Positions 54,304 through 63,382 of a stretch of DNA of 64,000 nt are shown piece after piece (position 1 is the stretch's first letter; every line of letters starts with the position of its first letter). A program made the position numbers and the translations under genes. A model generated the notes under the pieces. That model saw only the letters and a list, made by a program, of their open reading frames with translations. It was not told the DNA's origin and ran no database searches. The DNA lies in contig NZ_FMZZ01000021.1 of the NCBI RefSeq assembly GCF_900101685.1, forward strand, positions 1 through 64,000, in the 5' to 3' direction. Origin of the DNA: Actinokineospora iranica. GTDB taxonomy: Bacteria; Actinomycetota; Actinomycetes; Mycobacteriales; Pseudonocardiaceae.

Positions 54304-54673
54304 GGGGGTGAACGGTTTCGACTCTGGACGTCGAGTCAGGGGAAGCGTGCAGGTGCAGGCGAGATGACCACCTCAAGCGTCGCTCGCAAACCAATAAGCG
54401 CCAAGACTAACAGTCGCGCTGACTACGCCCTCGCTGCCTAAGCGAGCGCGTGTCTGTCGGCCCGGGGATGCCTCCGCCCCGGTCGCCGGCATCAGCTAGG
54501 AGGCTTACCGCCAGACCCGGTCACGGGGTCCACGCGGGAAACCCACAGTGACTGGGCCCGTCACACCGGCTAGTTCGCGTGACCGGTGGGGCCAAGCAGA
54601 GACACAGCGAACTGCGCACGGAGAAGTCCTGGTGAAGCGACAGAGGACCCGGGTTCGATTCCCGGCACCTCCA
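54304..54673 (+). ncRNA. ssrA: Transfer-messenger RNA (tmRNA)
   Basis: About 370 bases. The 5' GGGGGTGAACGGTTTCGAC pairs with the 3' end (GGGGGTG with CACCTCC, one G-U), and GGGTTCGATTCCC forms the T-arm; discriminator A at 54673, CCA not encoded. The tag ORF (54400-54441) reads AKTNSRADYALAA followed by TAA; the hydrophobic YALAA end is the protease signal. Works with SmpB (47047-47523) to rescue stalled ribosomes. Confidence 0.96.
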
Positions 54674-54680
54674 CGGCCTC

Positions 54681-54726
54681 GGCCGACCTGTGTTCGCGGA
54701 AAGCGCGAACCAGGTCGGCCGTCGTT
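54681..54726 (+). terminator. ssrA terminator
   Basis: A 17-bp stem with one bulge, 54681-54698 with 54704-54720 (arms GGCCGACCTG and GTTCGCG), loop GAAAG, followed by GTCGTTAT. Confidence 0.8.
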
Positions 54727-54794
54727 ATATCTGGGGGGCGACCCCCCAGACCCCCACGGTGCGTTACCTCCTGAACCAGCCGTGCCCCGGCGCC

Positions 54795-54897
54795 GTAGGC
54801 GGTCGGGGACCATAGGCGGTCGGGGACCGTAGGCGGTCGGGGACCGTAGGCGGTCGGGGTTCGTAGGCGTAGGCGGTCGGGTTCGTTGGCGGTGGTC
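54795..54897 (+). repeat. Tandem 17-bp repeats
   Basis: Units of GTAGGCGGTCGGGGACC: three at 54795-54845 (one base differing), a fourth with GGTTC end, then a partial copy, a 16-bp variant and a degenerate one, to 54897. Located between ssrA and the phosphatase gene. No coding frame. Confidence 0.85.
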
Positions 54898-54922
54898 GGT
54901 CTGCTTGTTGGTGGACGAAGCC

Positions 54923-55384
54923 CTAGCCGCGGATGGTTTCTGTGGTGGTGAGGGTGGGCTTGGTGTTGTTGGGGGGCCAGGTCAGGACGGCGAGGCTGGA
55001 GGTTTTGAGGGTGGGGCGGGTGTTGGTCAGGGATTCGACCACGTCTTCCAGGTCGGGGTTGTGGCCGATGAGGAGGACGGTTTTGGCTGTGTCGGGGATG
55101 GCCGCGAGGACGGTGAGGATGGCGTCCGCGCCTTCGCCGTAGAGCTGTTCGTCGAAGGTGGTGGGTGGGGTTTGGGGCCAGTCCGCGCGGATGAGGTCCC
55201 AGGTTTGGCGGGTGCGGGTGGCGGGGGAGACCAAGGCCAGGTCGATGGGGGCGACGTGCTCGGCCAGCCAGCGGCCCACGGCGGGGGCGTCGCGCCTGCC
55301 GCGCTCGTTGAGGGGGCGGCGGTAGTCGGGGACGCCCTCCGGCCAAGCGGACTTCGCGTGCCGCAGAACCACCAACCGGCGCAT
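54923..55384 (-). CDS. SixA-like histidine phosphatase
   Basis: A 153-residue member of the phosphoglycerate mutase/histidine phosphatase superfamily. The catalytic histidine is in MRRLVVLRHAKSAW (RHA form typical of SixA), Arg in SPATRTRQTW, and the second histidine in LLIGHNPDLED. SixA enzymes remove phosphate from phosphohistidine proteins; the substrate here is unknown. ATG 55384 has AGGAGGGG upstream and is preferred to 55411. Confidence 0.88.
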   Translation of the reverse strand: MRRLVVLRHAKSAWPEGVPDYRRPLNERGRRDAPAVGRWLAEHVAPIDLALVSPATRTRQTWDLIRADWPQTPPTTFDEQLYGEGADAILTVLAAIPDTAKTVLLIGHNPDLEDVVESLTNTRPTLKTSSLAVLTWPPNNTKPTLTTTETIRG

Positions 55385-55486
55385 GGGCCCCTCCTCGTCG
55401 TGGACTCCCATCGAACCAGCTTCCCTGGTGCCCGTGTCGGGGACTGGCCAGTGTGCGCTGGTGGGGGCACTGCGGGGTGGGGTTGA

Positions 55487-56116
55487 TCACGTCACGGGCG
55501 ACTTCTTCTTCGCGCGGATCCGGCGGACGACGAACCAGGTGAGCGCCAGCGCGGCCACGCCGAGGACCCCGTACTCGAAGACCTGGGCGTAGCCCTCGAT
55601 GAGGTGCCAGTTCTGGCCCAGGGCGTACCCGGCGAGCACGAACGCCGAGTTCCAGATCAGGCTGCCGGAGCCGGTCAGCAGGACGAACCGCCACAGCGGC
55701 ATCCGGTGCACGCCAGCGGGAATGGAGATCAGGCTGCGGAACACCGGCAGCATCCGGCCGAAGAACACCGCCTTGCCGCCGTGCCGGTCGAACCAGCGCG
55801 ACGTTCTGTCCACATCGGACGAATCGAGCAGCGGAATCCGGTCCGCCAGGGCGCGCAGCCTTTCCTCGCCGAGGCGCGCGCCGAGGAAATACAGGGCCAG
55901 CGCGCCCACCAGGGAGCCCAGGGTGGTGAACAGGATCGCGGCGCCCAGGCCGATGCCGCCGCGACTGGCCGCGAAACCGGCCAGGGGCAGGAAAACCTCG
56001 CTCGGCAGCGGCGGGAACAGGTTCTCCGCCGCGATGAGCAGGCCCGCGCCGGGGGCGCCCAGGGCGTCCATGACGTCCAGGGCCCAGCCGGTCAGGCCGC
56101 CGGTCGGACCGCTCAT
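55487..56116 (-). CDS. DedA family membrane protein
   Basis: A 209-residue membrane protein with the DedA (SNARE-associated) blocks: AENLFPPLPSEVFLPLAGF near the start with the conserved E-x3-P-P-x-P-x-E, then GRMLPVFRSLISIPAGVHRM with F/G-R-x3-R-x3-P-A-G. About four or five membrane segments. The family is linked to lipid flipping and membrane homeostasis. ATG 56116 gives the family N-terminus. Confidence 0.92.
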   Translation of the reverse strand: MSGPTGGLTGWALDVMDALGAPGAGLLIAAENLFPPLPSEVFLPLAGFAASRGGIGLGAAILFTTLGSLVGALALYFLGARLGEERLRALADRIPLLDSSDVDRTSRWFDRHGGKAVFFGRMLPVFRSLISIPAGVHRMPLWRFVLLTGSGSLIWNSAFVLAGYALGQNWHLIEGYAQVFEYGVLGVAALALTWFVVRRIRAKKKSPVT

Positions 56117-56233
56117 CCGGCGGGCTCCGGGTGGGGCTCGTGCATGATCGTGGACATACCCGCCGGGGCTGGGCGGGGAAACCTGGTGTCCTCGCCGGGG
56201 GCCGACGGGCGAGGACACCAGGTCATGGCCGGG

Positions 56234-58486
56234 TCAGGTCACGCAGGGCGTGCCCTCCAGGTTGGCCTTGGACTCCGCGATCACCACGTCGGTGAGCAGG
56301 GTGTCGAGGACGACCGCCTGCTGGACGATCGTGCCGCCGCTGACCACCTGGCTGTTGAGCCGCAATTCGCCGATGACCAGCGGGATCGTCACCGGGCCGC
56401 TGCCCACGGCGATCGGGACGCCGTTGATCCGCAGGCCCGCCACGCTGGACGTGCCGTGGAACACCGGCTGGAGCCCGTCCGGACCCGCGACGCAGGTCGC
56501 GGACGCCGCCGAGCTGACCACGCCAAGCTCGATGGTGACCAGCAGCGCCGCGGTGATCCGGGTGTGGTCCACCCGGGCGTTCGCGTTCGACCCGTCGCCC
56601 GGGGCGGGCGGGGTGACTGGGGCGTTGTCCGGATGCTGCTCGGTCTGGGCGTGCAGAGCGTTCGTGGTCACCCGCAGGATGCCCGCGTTGAGCGTCGCCG
56701 TCGCCACGGTCTGCTCGTCGTCCACGCACGGCACGTCCGGCGGGTTGGCGCGCGCGACGATGATCCCCGCGACGTTGAGCGCGGTCGCCTGGCAGGAGAA
56801 CGAGCCCAGCCGCTGGTACGACTTGATCCGCAGGTCCGACAGCACGGGACTGTCGCCCGCCGCGTTGGCCCGCAGCGTCGCCCTGACCTCGATATACCGG
56901 CCGATCTTGGCGAACTGCACGCCGTTGGCCACCTCGGCGAACGCCTCGTTCGCCAGGCCCGCCTCGCTGTCGGACGTTCGGGCCTCGACGGTGATCGACG
57001 TGCCCGCCGGGACCGAGCCCTGCGGCTCGGTGTTCCAGGTGACCGTGCCCCAGGCGTGGCCCGCGGCGCCGCCGTCCTGCACGACCGACCACGTGCCGAC
57101 CGGCGCGGTGATCTCGCCGAGCACCGACCCGGTCATATCGGAATAGTTATATGGACCAGCGCCCGCGCCGAGGTCGACGGTCAGGTCCACCGCGCCGACC
57201 GGGAAGCCGCCCCCGCCGACCGGGCCAGCGTCCGGGTCGATGCGCATGGCGTTGTTGCTGTTGATGTTGGTGACCCACACCTTGCCGTTGCTGTCGACCG
57301 CGACACCGGTCGGGCCGGAGCCGCCGGACAGGGTGACGTTGCCGACGTAGGTGCCGTCGGTGCGCAGGCGGCCGACCGTGGTGGCCGGGCCGATGAGCGA
57401 GTGCGCGACCCAGACGTTGCCGTCCCGGTCGACCGCGACGCCCTGCGCGGCGGAGTTGCCGTGCGGGTAGGCGTCGATCAGCGTGCCGTCCGGGGCGAGC
57501 TTGGCGACCCGGTTGCCGCCCACGTTGGTGTGCCAGATCTCGCCGGTGATCGGGTCGAGGCCCAGGCCGTAGTCGCCGTGCGTGCCGTCGAGGCAGGCGT
57601 TGGCCCCGGTGCCCGGCTCGTAGCGCAGCAGCCCGAAGTTGCGGGCCGACCACAGGGTTCCGGCCTGGTCGATGAGGCCGCCGTAGCCGCCGCAGCCGAA
57701 GTTGACCTGGGTGCCCGGCACCGGGGCGCCGGTGCCGCCGTCGACCTTCTCGTGGTCGAGGTCCATGCCGCCGGTCCACAGGTTGTTCGCGCCGTCGACG
57801 GCGACCGTGCGGGTGTTGGCGCCGGTGACCCGGGTGTAGTTGATCAGGCACTCGTCCGCGGCCGTGGTGACGCCGCCGTTGTCGTCCGCGCCGCCCGCGT
57901 TCGTCCACGGCCGGATGTCGCCGAGGCCGCGGCTGGTTGCGTAGCGGCCGTCCTGGTCGCGGTCCTGGCAGGTGTTGTAGGCGAACGGGCCGACGAGGTA
58001 GTCGCCCGCGGCGTCCGGCGCGCCGGACGCGTTGACCCGGGTGCCGCCGACGATCACGCCGACGCGGGTCACCGAGCCCTTGCCGCCCGCGCCCTCGTTG
58101 CGGTTGGACAGCCAGGTGTTGCCGAGTTTGTCGACGGTGGTGCGGGAGGGGTTGCGGCCCCGGCCGTCCGGCGCGGACAGCCACTCGCCGACGATGGCCC
58201 CGGTGTCGACGTCGATGCGGACCATGGTGCCGCGCGCGGAGGCGGCGACGTTGACGAACGGGAAGAACGTGCTGGTCCGGTCCAGTTGCAGCTGGTCGCT
58301 GTTGGGGGCGTCGTGGTTGACGTCTTGCAGGACGCCCTGGTCGAAGTCGCCGTCGAGGGTGTAGAGGACGTCCACGCCGGGGACGGGCGCGGCTGCGGCG
58401 ATCGGGGTGGTGATCAGGGGGAGGGTCAGCGCGGTTATCGCGACGACGGCTAATCGGGGGGTCGGTCTTCGCGTTCTGGTACGCAT
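56234..58486 (-). CDS. Secreted beta-propeller (NHL/streptogramin-lyase-like) protein
   Basis: A 750-residue exported protein. Signal peptide MRTRTRRPTPRLAVVAITAL with AAAA cleavage region near 31-34. Residues ~40-440 carry propeller-type repeats: VDKLGNTWLSNRN, VDGANNLWTGGMD, VDRDGNVWVAHSL, VDSNGKVWVTNIN. The C-terminal ~300 residues are beta-rich and look like a choice-of-anchor domain, with scattered cysteines. No LPxTG. ATG 58486 with AAAGGAA upstream. Likely extracellular; ligand unknown. Confidence 0.82.
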   Translation of the reverse strand: MRTRTRRPTPRLAVVAITALTLPLITTPIAAAAPVPGVDVLYTLDGDFDQGVLQDVNHDAPNSDQLQLDRTSTFFPFVNVAASARGTMVRIDVDTGAIVGEWLSAPDGRGRNPSRTTVDKLGNTWLSNRNEGAGGKGSVTRVGVIVGGTRVNASGAPDAAGDYLVGPFAYNTCQDRDQDGRYATSRGLGDIRPWTNAGGADDNGGVTTAADECLINYTRVTGANTRTVAVDGANNLWTGGMDLDHEKVDGGTGAPVPGTQVNFGCGGYGGLIDQAGTLWSARNFGLLRYEPGTGANACLDGTHGDYGLGLDPITGEIWHTNVGGNRVAKLAPDGTLIDAYPHGNSAAQGVAVDRDGNVWVAHSLIGPATTVGRLRTDGTYVGNVTLSGGSGPTGVAVDSNGKVWVTNINSNNAMRIDPDAGPVGGGGFPVGAVDLTVDLGAGAGPYNYSDMTGSVLGEITAPVGTWSVVQDGGAAGHAWGTVTWNTEPQGSVPAGTSITVEARTSDSEAGLANEAFAEVANGVQFAKIGRYIEVRATLRANAAGDSPVLSDLRIKSYQRLGSFSCQATALNVAGIIVARANPPDVPCVDDEQTVATATLNAGILRVTTNALHAQTEQHPDNAPVTPPAPGDGSNANARVDHTRITAALLVTIELGVVSSAASATCVAGPDGLQPVFHGTSSVAGLRINGVPIAVGSGPVTIPLVIGELRLNSQVVSGGTIVQQAVVLDTLLTDVVIAESKANLEGTPCVT

Positions 58487-58889
58487 AGTGACCGGATTCC
58501 TTTCTATATCACCGAATGGTGGACGGTGAAGGTGTGGGGTCCCACGCGGGGGGTCGCTATGTGTGAAAAGTCTGTTACGGTCCGTTTGGGGGATTGATCG
58601 ACGGGCGTTCTCCGGAGAGTGACGTTCTTCCGGCGGACGCGCCTGCCCGATCGGGCGATGGCGTGCGGCCGGATCGGGTGCGCGGTGTGATCGCCGCTGC
58701 TGGCGCGGTTTCTCTCTCGGGTCGGCGGCGGCGAGTTATCCACAGGCGGCGCGCACCCTCTTCCCCCGCCTGACCTGCGCCGATAAAATGGATCAGGGCT
58801 CGGCCCCCAGGGTGGGCGGGGCTTGTTGGGTGGGGGTTTTCGGGCGCGGTGGCGAGAGGTTTGGCGCGTGCGGGCGGGGGCCGCGGGGG
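58487..58889. other. Intergenic region upstream of the propeller gene
   Basis: About 400 bp with no convincing gene. The left part is AT-richer (TTTCTATATCACC) and probably holds the propeller gene promoter. A perfect DnaA nonamer TTATCCACA is at 58736-58744, inside GAGTTATCCACAGGCG, identical to the 16-mer at 34517-34532. Confidence 0.5.
58736..58744 (+). promoter_or_regulatory. DnaA-box consensus nonamer
   Basis: Perfect TTATCCACA in an intergenic region. One isolated box; see the identical context at 34519-34527. Confidence 0.4.
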
Positions 58890-59368
58890 CTAGGCCGGGT
58901 GGGTGGTTCGGAGCGCGCGGTATTCGCGGAGGACGACGGCGATGATCGCCAGGTCGATGGCGGCGAAGAACGGCAGCGCGATGGAGTCGGTTCGGATCGC
59001 GCGGTAGACCTCGTTGGCGGCGAAAGCGGTCAGCACGGCGGCGGCGACGGGGTAGGCCGCTGTGATCTTGCGGAGCAGGGCGGCGACCAAGGCGAGCTTC
59101 ACCAAGGCGAGCTTCACCAAGCCGTGCAGCAGCAGGTAGGCGATGGCGAAGGTCCGCGTGCCGCCGTCGGCGAAGTCCTGGCGGCGCGGGACAGGTGGAG
59201 GGCGAGGGTGCCGTTGTGGTCGCAGGCCAGGTCCCGGGTGATCACGGCGTCGGCGACGCCGGTGACCACCGGCGGCGGGACGACGCCCAGGACCGCGGCG
59301 CCGAGCACCTGCGGCGCGCCGTCGGCGCCTTTGACCAGCATGGTCAGGCGGAACAGCGGTTTCGTCAC
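58890..59368 (-). pseudogene. DUF2127 family membrane protein gene with frameshift
   Basis: The N-terminus is read from GTG 59368 (MTKPLFRLTMLVKGADGAPQ, then ITRDLACDHNGTLALHLSRA). Near 59178 the frame breaks: shifting one base restores DFADGGTRTFAIAYLLLHG, continuing into the 58890-59120 ORF (HGLVKLALVKLALVAALLRK). One base is therefore missing. A 15-bp in-frame tandem duplication (GGCGAGCTTCACCAA, about 59090-59119) repeats LVKLA. Either a decaying gene or a sequencing error. The start overlaps the hrpB stop. Confidence 0.75.
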
Positions 59369-61791
59369 CGGTCCTGCCTGCGGTGGCGCTGGATGCTGTG
59401 CCGGGTCGGCGGCGCGGTCAGCGGGTCCTCAGGCCAGCGGTGCTTCGGGTAGCGGCCACGCAACTCGCCGCGGACCTGGGGGTAGCCGGTCGCCCAGAAC
59501 GACGCCAGGTCCGCGGTGAAGGCCACCGGCCTGCCCGCGGGGGAGAGCAGGTGCAGCACCACCGGCACCCGCCCGTCGACGACCGTGGGGCTCGCCGTCC
59601 AACCGAAGACCTCTTGCACCTTCACCGGCAGCGCGGGCGTGTCCCCCGAGTAGTCCAGGCGCACCTTCGAGCCGGACGGCACCTCGACGCGCTCCGGGAC
59701 CAGCTCGTCCAGGCGGGCCGCCGCGGGCCAGGGGAGCAGGGCGCGCAGGGCCGAGGCCATGTCCAGGCTGCGCAGGTCGGCGCGACCGCGGGCGGCGCCG
59801 ATCCAGGACTCGGCCCGCGCCAGCAGCGCCTCGTCGTCCACCGCGGGCCAGGGGTCGCCCAGCACGCGGCGCAGCAGCGCCAGCCGCAGCCGCAGCGACC
59901 GGGCCGCGTCGGAGAAACCGACCAGGCCCAGCCCGCCGCGCCGCAGGCCGTCGAGCACCGCCGCCCGCACCGCAGCGCCGGGCGGCTCGGCCAGCGGCTT
60001 CTCCCGCAGCACGATCGCGCCCAGCCGCCGGACCCGCCGCGCCACGACGTCGCCGTCGACCCAGGCCACCTCGTCGGCGGTCGAGACCAGCGCGGGCGCG
60101 GCGGCCGTCGCCAGGTCCTCGTCGGCGCGCGCGGCGAGGCGGACCCGGCCGTGCGCGGCTCCCGGCGGCCGGTCGGCCACCGCGACGGCCAGCCACTGCG
60201 GGTCGCCCAGGCCGCTGCCGGGCGGTAGCTCGACGGCCGTGCCGCCTGCCATCAGGTAAACCGGCGCGTCACCCGAGCGGCGGCGGGCAAGCCGTTCGGG
60301 GTGGGCGAGCGCGGTGACCAGGGCCGCGTCGGCGGGCCTGCCGCGCGGGCCGTCGACCATCGCCGCCAGCCTGCGGACCTCGCGCCGCCAGCGAGCGGTC
60401 GACGGGGAGCCGTCGCGCAGGGCGCGCAGGCTCGCGTCGAGGTCCGTGCTCGCGGCCAGGCCGTCGTCGTCGAGGACCGCGACGACCTCGGCGGCGTTGT
60501 CCGGTCCGACTTCGGCCGCGCCGTCCAGCAGGGCGCGCGCGAGCCGAGGGTGCAGGCCCAGGCGGGCCATCGCTTTCCCGCGCTCGGTAACGCTGTCTCC
60601 GTCGAGCGCGCCCAGTGCCGTCAGCGTTGACCGGCCCGCGGTAAGCGGACCGGCGGGCGGGGCGTCCCACCAGCGCAGCCCGCCGCCGTCCGGGGTGCCC
60701 CAGCAGGCCAGCTCCAGGGCGAGCCGGGTCAGGTCGGCGGTGCGGATCTCCGGCTCCGGGTAGCGGGGGAGCGTGCCGTGCTCGTGCTCCGGCCAGCACC
60801 GGTAGACCCGGCCCGGCGCCTCCCGGCCCGCGCGGCCCGCCCGCTGCTCGGCCACCGCCGCAGACACCCGCACCGTGGCCAGCCCGGACATCCCGCGCCG
60901 GTGGTCCACCCTCGGCACCCGCGACTGGCCAGAGTCGACCACGACCCGCACTCCCGGCACGGTCAGGCTCGACTCGGCGACCGCCGTGGACAGCACCACC
61001 CGCCTGCGCGGCCCCGGCGCCAGCGCGGCGTCCTGCTCGGCGGCGGCGAGCCTGCCGTGCAGCGGGAGCACGTCGACGCCAAGACCGTGCAGCGCGCTCG
61101 CGACCCGGCGGATCTCGGCCGCGCCCGGCAGGAACACCAACACGTCACCGTCCACTTCCGACAGCGCCATGCGGACGGCGCGCGCCACGCGACCCTCGAT
61201 CCGCTCCCCGCGCAGCGGTGGCACATAACGGTGATCGACCGGGTAAGCCCGCGCTTCTACGCGAACCACCGGCGCGCCGCCCAGCAACTCGGCCAGCCTG
61301 CCCTCGGCGACCGTTGCGCTGGTCGCGAGCAGCCGCAGGTCCGGGCGCAGCCCGTCGCGGGCGTCGAGGAGCAGGGCCAGCAGCAGGTCGGCGTCCAAGT
61401 GGCGCTCGTGGCACTCGTCGAGCAGCACCGTGTCCACACCGGACAGCTCAGGGTCGTTCTGCAGCCGCCGCACCAGCAGGCCCGAGGTGACCACCTCGAC
61501 GCGGGTGTCCTTCGAGGTCTTCCGGTCGCCGCGCACCGCGTAGCCGACCGTGCGCCCGACCGGCTCGCCCAGCAGCGCCGCCATCCGCGCCGCCGCCGCG
61601 CGCGCGGCCAGCCTGCGCGGTTCCGCGACCACGACCTTCCCGGACTCGGCCAGCGCCAGCGGCACCAGCGTCGTCTTGCCGGTTCCCGGCGGCGCGACCA
61701 GGACCGCGGCGCCGTGCTCGGCCACGGTCCTGGCGATCTCACCGAGGGCGGCGCGGACCGGAAGATCCGGAAGTCGGTCGGGCAGTCGCAT
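59365..61791 (-). CDS. hrpB: ATP-dependent helicase HrpB
   Basis: An 808-residue DEAH/RHA-type helicase. Walker A VAPPGTGKTT (near 34-41), motif II LLDECHERHLDADL (DECH), motif III SATVAEGRL, motif VI AEQRAGRAGREAPG, and the C-terminal HrpB-specific block FGWTASPTVVDGRVPVVLHL. The biological role of HrpB is still poorly defined. ATG 61791. It overlaps the DUF2127 gene by four bases. Confidence 0.95.
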   Translation of the reverse strand: MRLPDRLPDLPVRAALGEIARTVAEHGAAVLVAPPGTGKTTLVPLALAESGKVVVAEPRRLAARAAAARMAALLGEPVGRTVGYAVRGDRKTSKDTRVEVVTSGLLVRRLQNDPELSGVDTVLLDECHERHLDADLLLALLLDARDGLRPDLRLLATSATVAEGRLAELLGGAPVVRVEARAYPVDHRYVPPLRGERIEGRVARAVRMALSEVDGDVLVFLPGAAEIRRVASALHGLGVDVLPLHGRLAAAEQDAALAPGPRRRVVLSTAVAESSLTVPGVRVVVDSGQSRVPRVDHRRGMSGLATVRVSAAVAEQRAGRAGREAPGRVYRCWPEHEHGTLPRYPEPEIRTADLTRLALELACWGTPDGGGLRWWDAPPAGPLTAGRSTLTALGALDGDSVTERGKAMARLGLHPRLARALLDGAAEVGPDNAAEVVAVLDDDGLAASTDLDASLRALRDGSPSTARWRREVRRLAAMVDGPRGRPADAALVTALAHPERLARRRSGDAPVYLMAGGTAVELPPGSGLGDPQWLAVAVADRPPGAAHGRVRLAARADEDLATAAAPALVSTADEVAWVDGDVVARRVRRLGAIVLREKPLAEPPGAAVRAAVLDGLRRGGLGLVGFSDAARSLRLRLALLRRVLGDPWPAVDDEALLARAESWIGAARGRADLRSLDMASALRALLPWPAAARLDELVPERVEVPSGSKVRLDYSGDTPALPVKVQEVFGWTASPTVVDGRVPVVLHLLSPAGRPVAFTADLASFWATGYPQVRGELRGRYPKHRWPEDPLTAPPTRHSIQRHRRQDR

Positions 61792-61842
61792 GAGGCCAGC
61801 CTCTCAGCTTGCCCTCAGCGTGCGCGGGTAGCGTCGGAAAGC

Positions 61843-62313
61843 GTGACGAAGGGGGCCGTGCTGGACTGGGTCGGCACGCTGCTCAGACTCGGACTGGCCG
61901 CGGTGTGGCTGGTCTCGGGCTGGATCAAGGTGAGCGACCCGAACCAGACGTTCATCGCCGTGCAGGCCTACGACCTGCTGCCCGGCGCGCTGGTAAGCGT
62001 GGTCGCCGCGGCCATGCCGTTCCTCGAACTCGCGCTCGGGCTGCTGCTGCTCGTCGGACTCGGGACCCGGCTCACCGCGGTGCTGTCCGGCCTGGTGCTG
62101 CTCGCCTTCATCGGCGCGGTCGCCCAGTCGTGGGCGCGCGGGCTGAGCATCGACTGCGGCTGCTTCGGCGGCGGCGGGCAGGTCGCGGCGGGGGACACGC
62201 GGTATCCGCAGGAGCTGGCCAGGGACATCGGGTTCCTCGCCATGGCGGTGTGGCTGGCCGTGCGGCCGCGCACCCGGTTCTCGGTGGACTCCCGGTTTAC
62301 CGGGACGAGTTAG
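61843..62313 (+). CDS. MauE/DoxX-like membrane protein
   Basis: A 156-residue membrane protein with four membrane segments (WVGTLLRLGLAAVWLVSGWI; FLELALGLLLLVGLGTRLTA; VLSGLVLLAFIGAVAQSW; and a C-terminal one). SIDCGCFGGGGQ contains the C-x-C pair typical of MauE-type redox proteins. GTG 61843 follows TAGCGT (61829-61834) by eight bases. The DsbA-like gene follows after 17 bp, fitting an electron-relay and thiol-oxidoreductase pair. Confidence 0.88.
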   Translation: MTKGAVLDWVGTLLRLGLAAVWLVSGWIKVSDPNQTFIAVQAYDLLPGALVSVVAAAMPFLELALGLLLLVGLGTRLTAVLSGLVLLAFIGAVAQSWARGLSIDCGCFGGGGQVAAGDTRYPQELARDIGFLAMAVWLAVRPRTRFSVDSRFTGTS

Positions 62314-62330
62314 GAAGGCCAGGGCAGACA

Positions 62331-63149
62331 GTGGGTGGAGCGGAACGCAACGCGCGCAAGCGGCGGCAGGGCCAGACCGGCGCCACACCCGCGGCCAGGA
62401 ACGCGGTGGCCGCCGCGCGGGGCGCGAAGACCGACCGGAACAAGATCATCATCGGCGTGCTGGTGGTCCTGGTCATCGCGGGCGCCGTCATCGGCGGCGT
62501 GGTCTACACCAACAACAAGAAGAACGCGACGGTCGGCCAGACCATCCCCGTCCACCAGGTCAGCCTCGCCGTGCCCGTCGTGCGGGAGGACGCGGCGGTC
62601 GTGGTCGGCAAGGACACCGCGAAGGTCACGGTCGACGTCTACGAGGACTTCCTGTGCCCGGTGTGCGCCTCCTTCGAGGACCGCTACGGCCCGCAGCTCG
62701 ACCAGCAGCTGGAAGCCGGGACGGTCAAGGTCCGCTACCACCTGGTCAACATGCTCGCCACCAGGTCGGACCCCGAGGGCTACTCCACCGACTCGGCCAA
62801 CGCGGCGCTGCTCGCCGCAGACGAAGGCAAGTTCCTCGCCTTCCACAAGAGCCTCTTCGCCGAACAGCCGGAAGAAGGCGCGCGCGGCTGGACCAAGGAC
62901 CAACTCGTCGACCTCGGCCGCGCCGTCGGCGCGACCTCCCCGGCCTTCGCCGACGGGGTGCGGACGGGCAAGTACGACCAGCTGATCACCGAGGCGTACC
63001 AGAAGGCCAGCACCACGGACTACCTGTTGCAAGACCTCGGCGACGGCCGCAAAGCTTTCGGCACCCCCACCATCGCCGCGAACGGCACGGCTCTCGACAT
63101 CTCCGACCCGAAGTGGCTCGACAACCTGATCGCCGCGCCCCAGGGCTGA
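62331..63149 (+). CDS. Membrane-anchored DsbA/thioredoxin-like oxidoreductase
   Basis: A 272-residue protein: basic cytosolic start, one membrane anchor (about residues 38-60, IIIGVLVVLVIAGAVIGGVV), then a DsbA-type thioredoxin fold outside the membrane. The active site is C109-P-V-C112 in YEDFLCPVCASFE, and the cis-proline loop is KAFGTPTIAANG. It probably forms or isomerises disulfides, with MauE as redox partner. GTG 62331. Confidence 0.92.
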   Translation: MGGAERNARKRRQGQTGATPAARNAVAAARGAKTDRNKIIIGVLVVLVIAGAVIGGVVYTNNKKNATVGQTIPVHQVSLAVPVVREDAAVVVGKDTAKVTVDVYEDFLCPVCASFEDRYGPQLDQQLEAGTVKVRYHLVNMLATRSDPEGYSTDSANAALLAADEGKFLAFHKSLFAEQPEEGARGWTKDQLVDLGRAVGATSPAFADGVRTGKYDQLITEAYQKASTTDYLLQDLGDGRKAFGTPTIAANGTALDISDPKWLDNLIAAPQG

Positions 63150-63186
63150 CAGTCCCTACTCTTGTTCGCCGTCCTTGTCGAACCGG

Positions 63187-63195
63187 TTATCCACA
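63187..63195 (+). promoter_or_regulatory. DnaA-box consensus nonamer
   Basis: Perfect TTATCCACA, with a second related GTCCACAG 14 bases on. In the 233-bp gap before the ligase gene; not clustered enough for an origin. Confidence 0.4.
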
Positions 63196-63382
63196 TACAC
63201 CTTGGCTGTCCACAGCTTTCGCGGCCCTCTTCTTTCCGTGCCCAGGGCCGATAGACTGGAGCGGGGCTGCCACCCGGGAGGGTGGGGTCCGTCTGTAGGT
63301 GGGATTGTGGTCGGAGCGTTCAACCGGACAAAACAATGGGGCGGGCAGTCGGGGCCGGTCGGGCGTGGCGGCCTGCCTGGGC

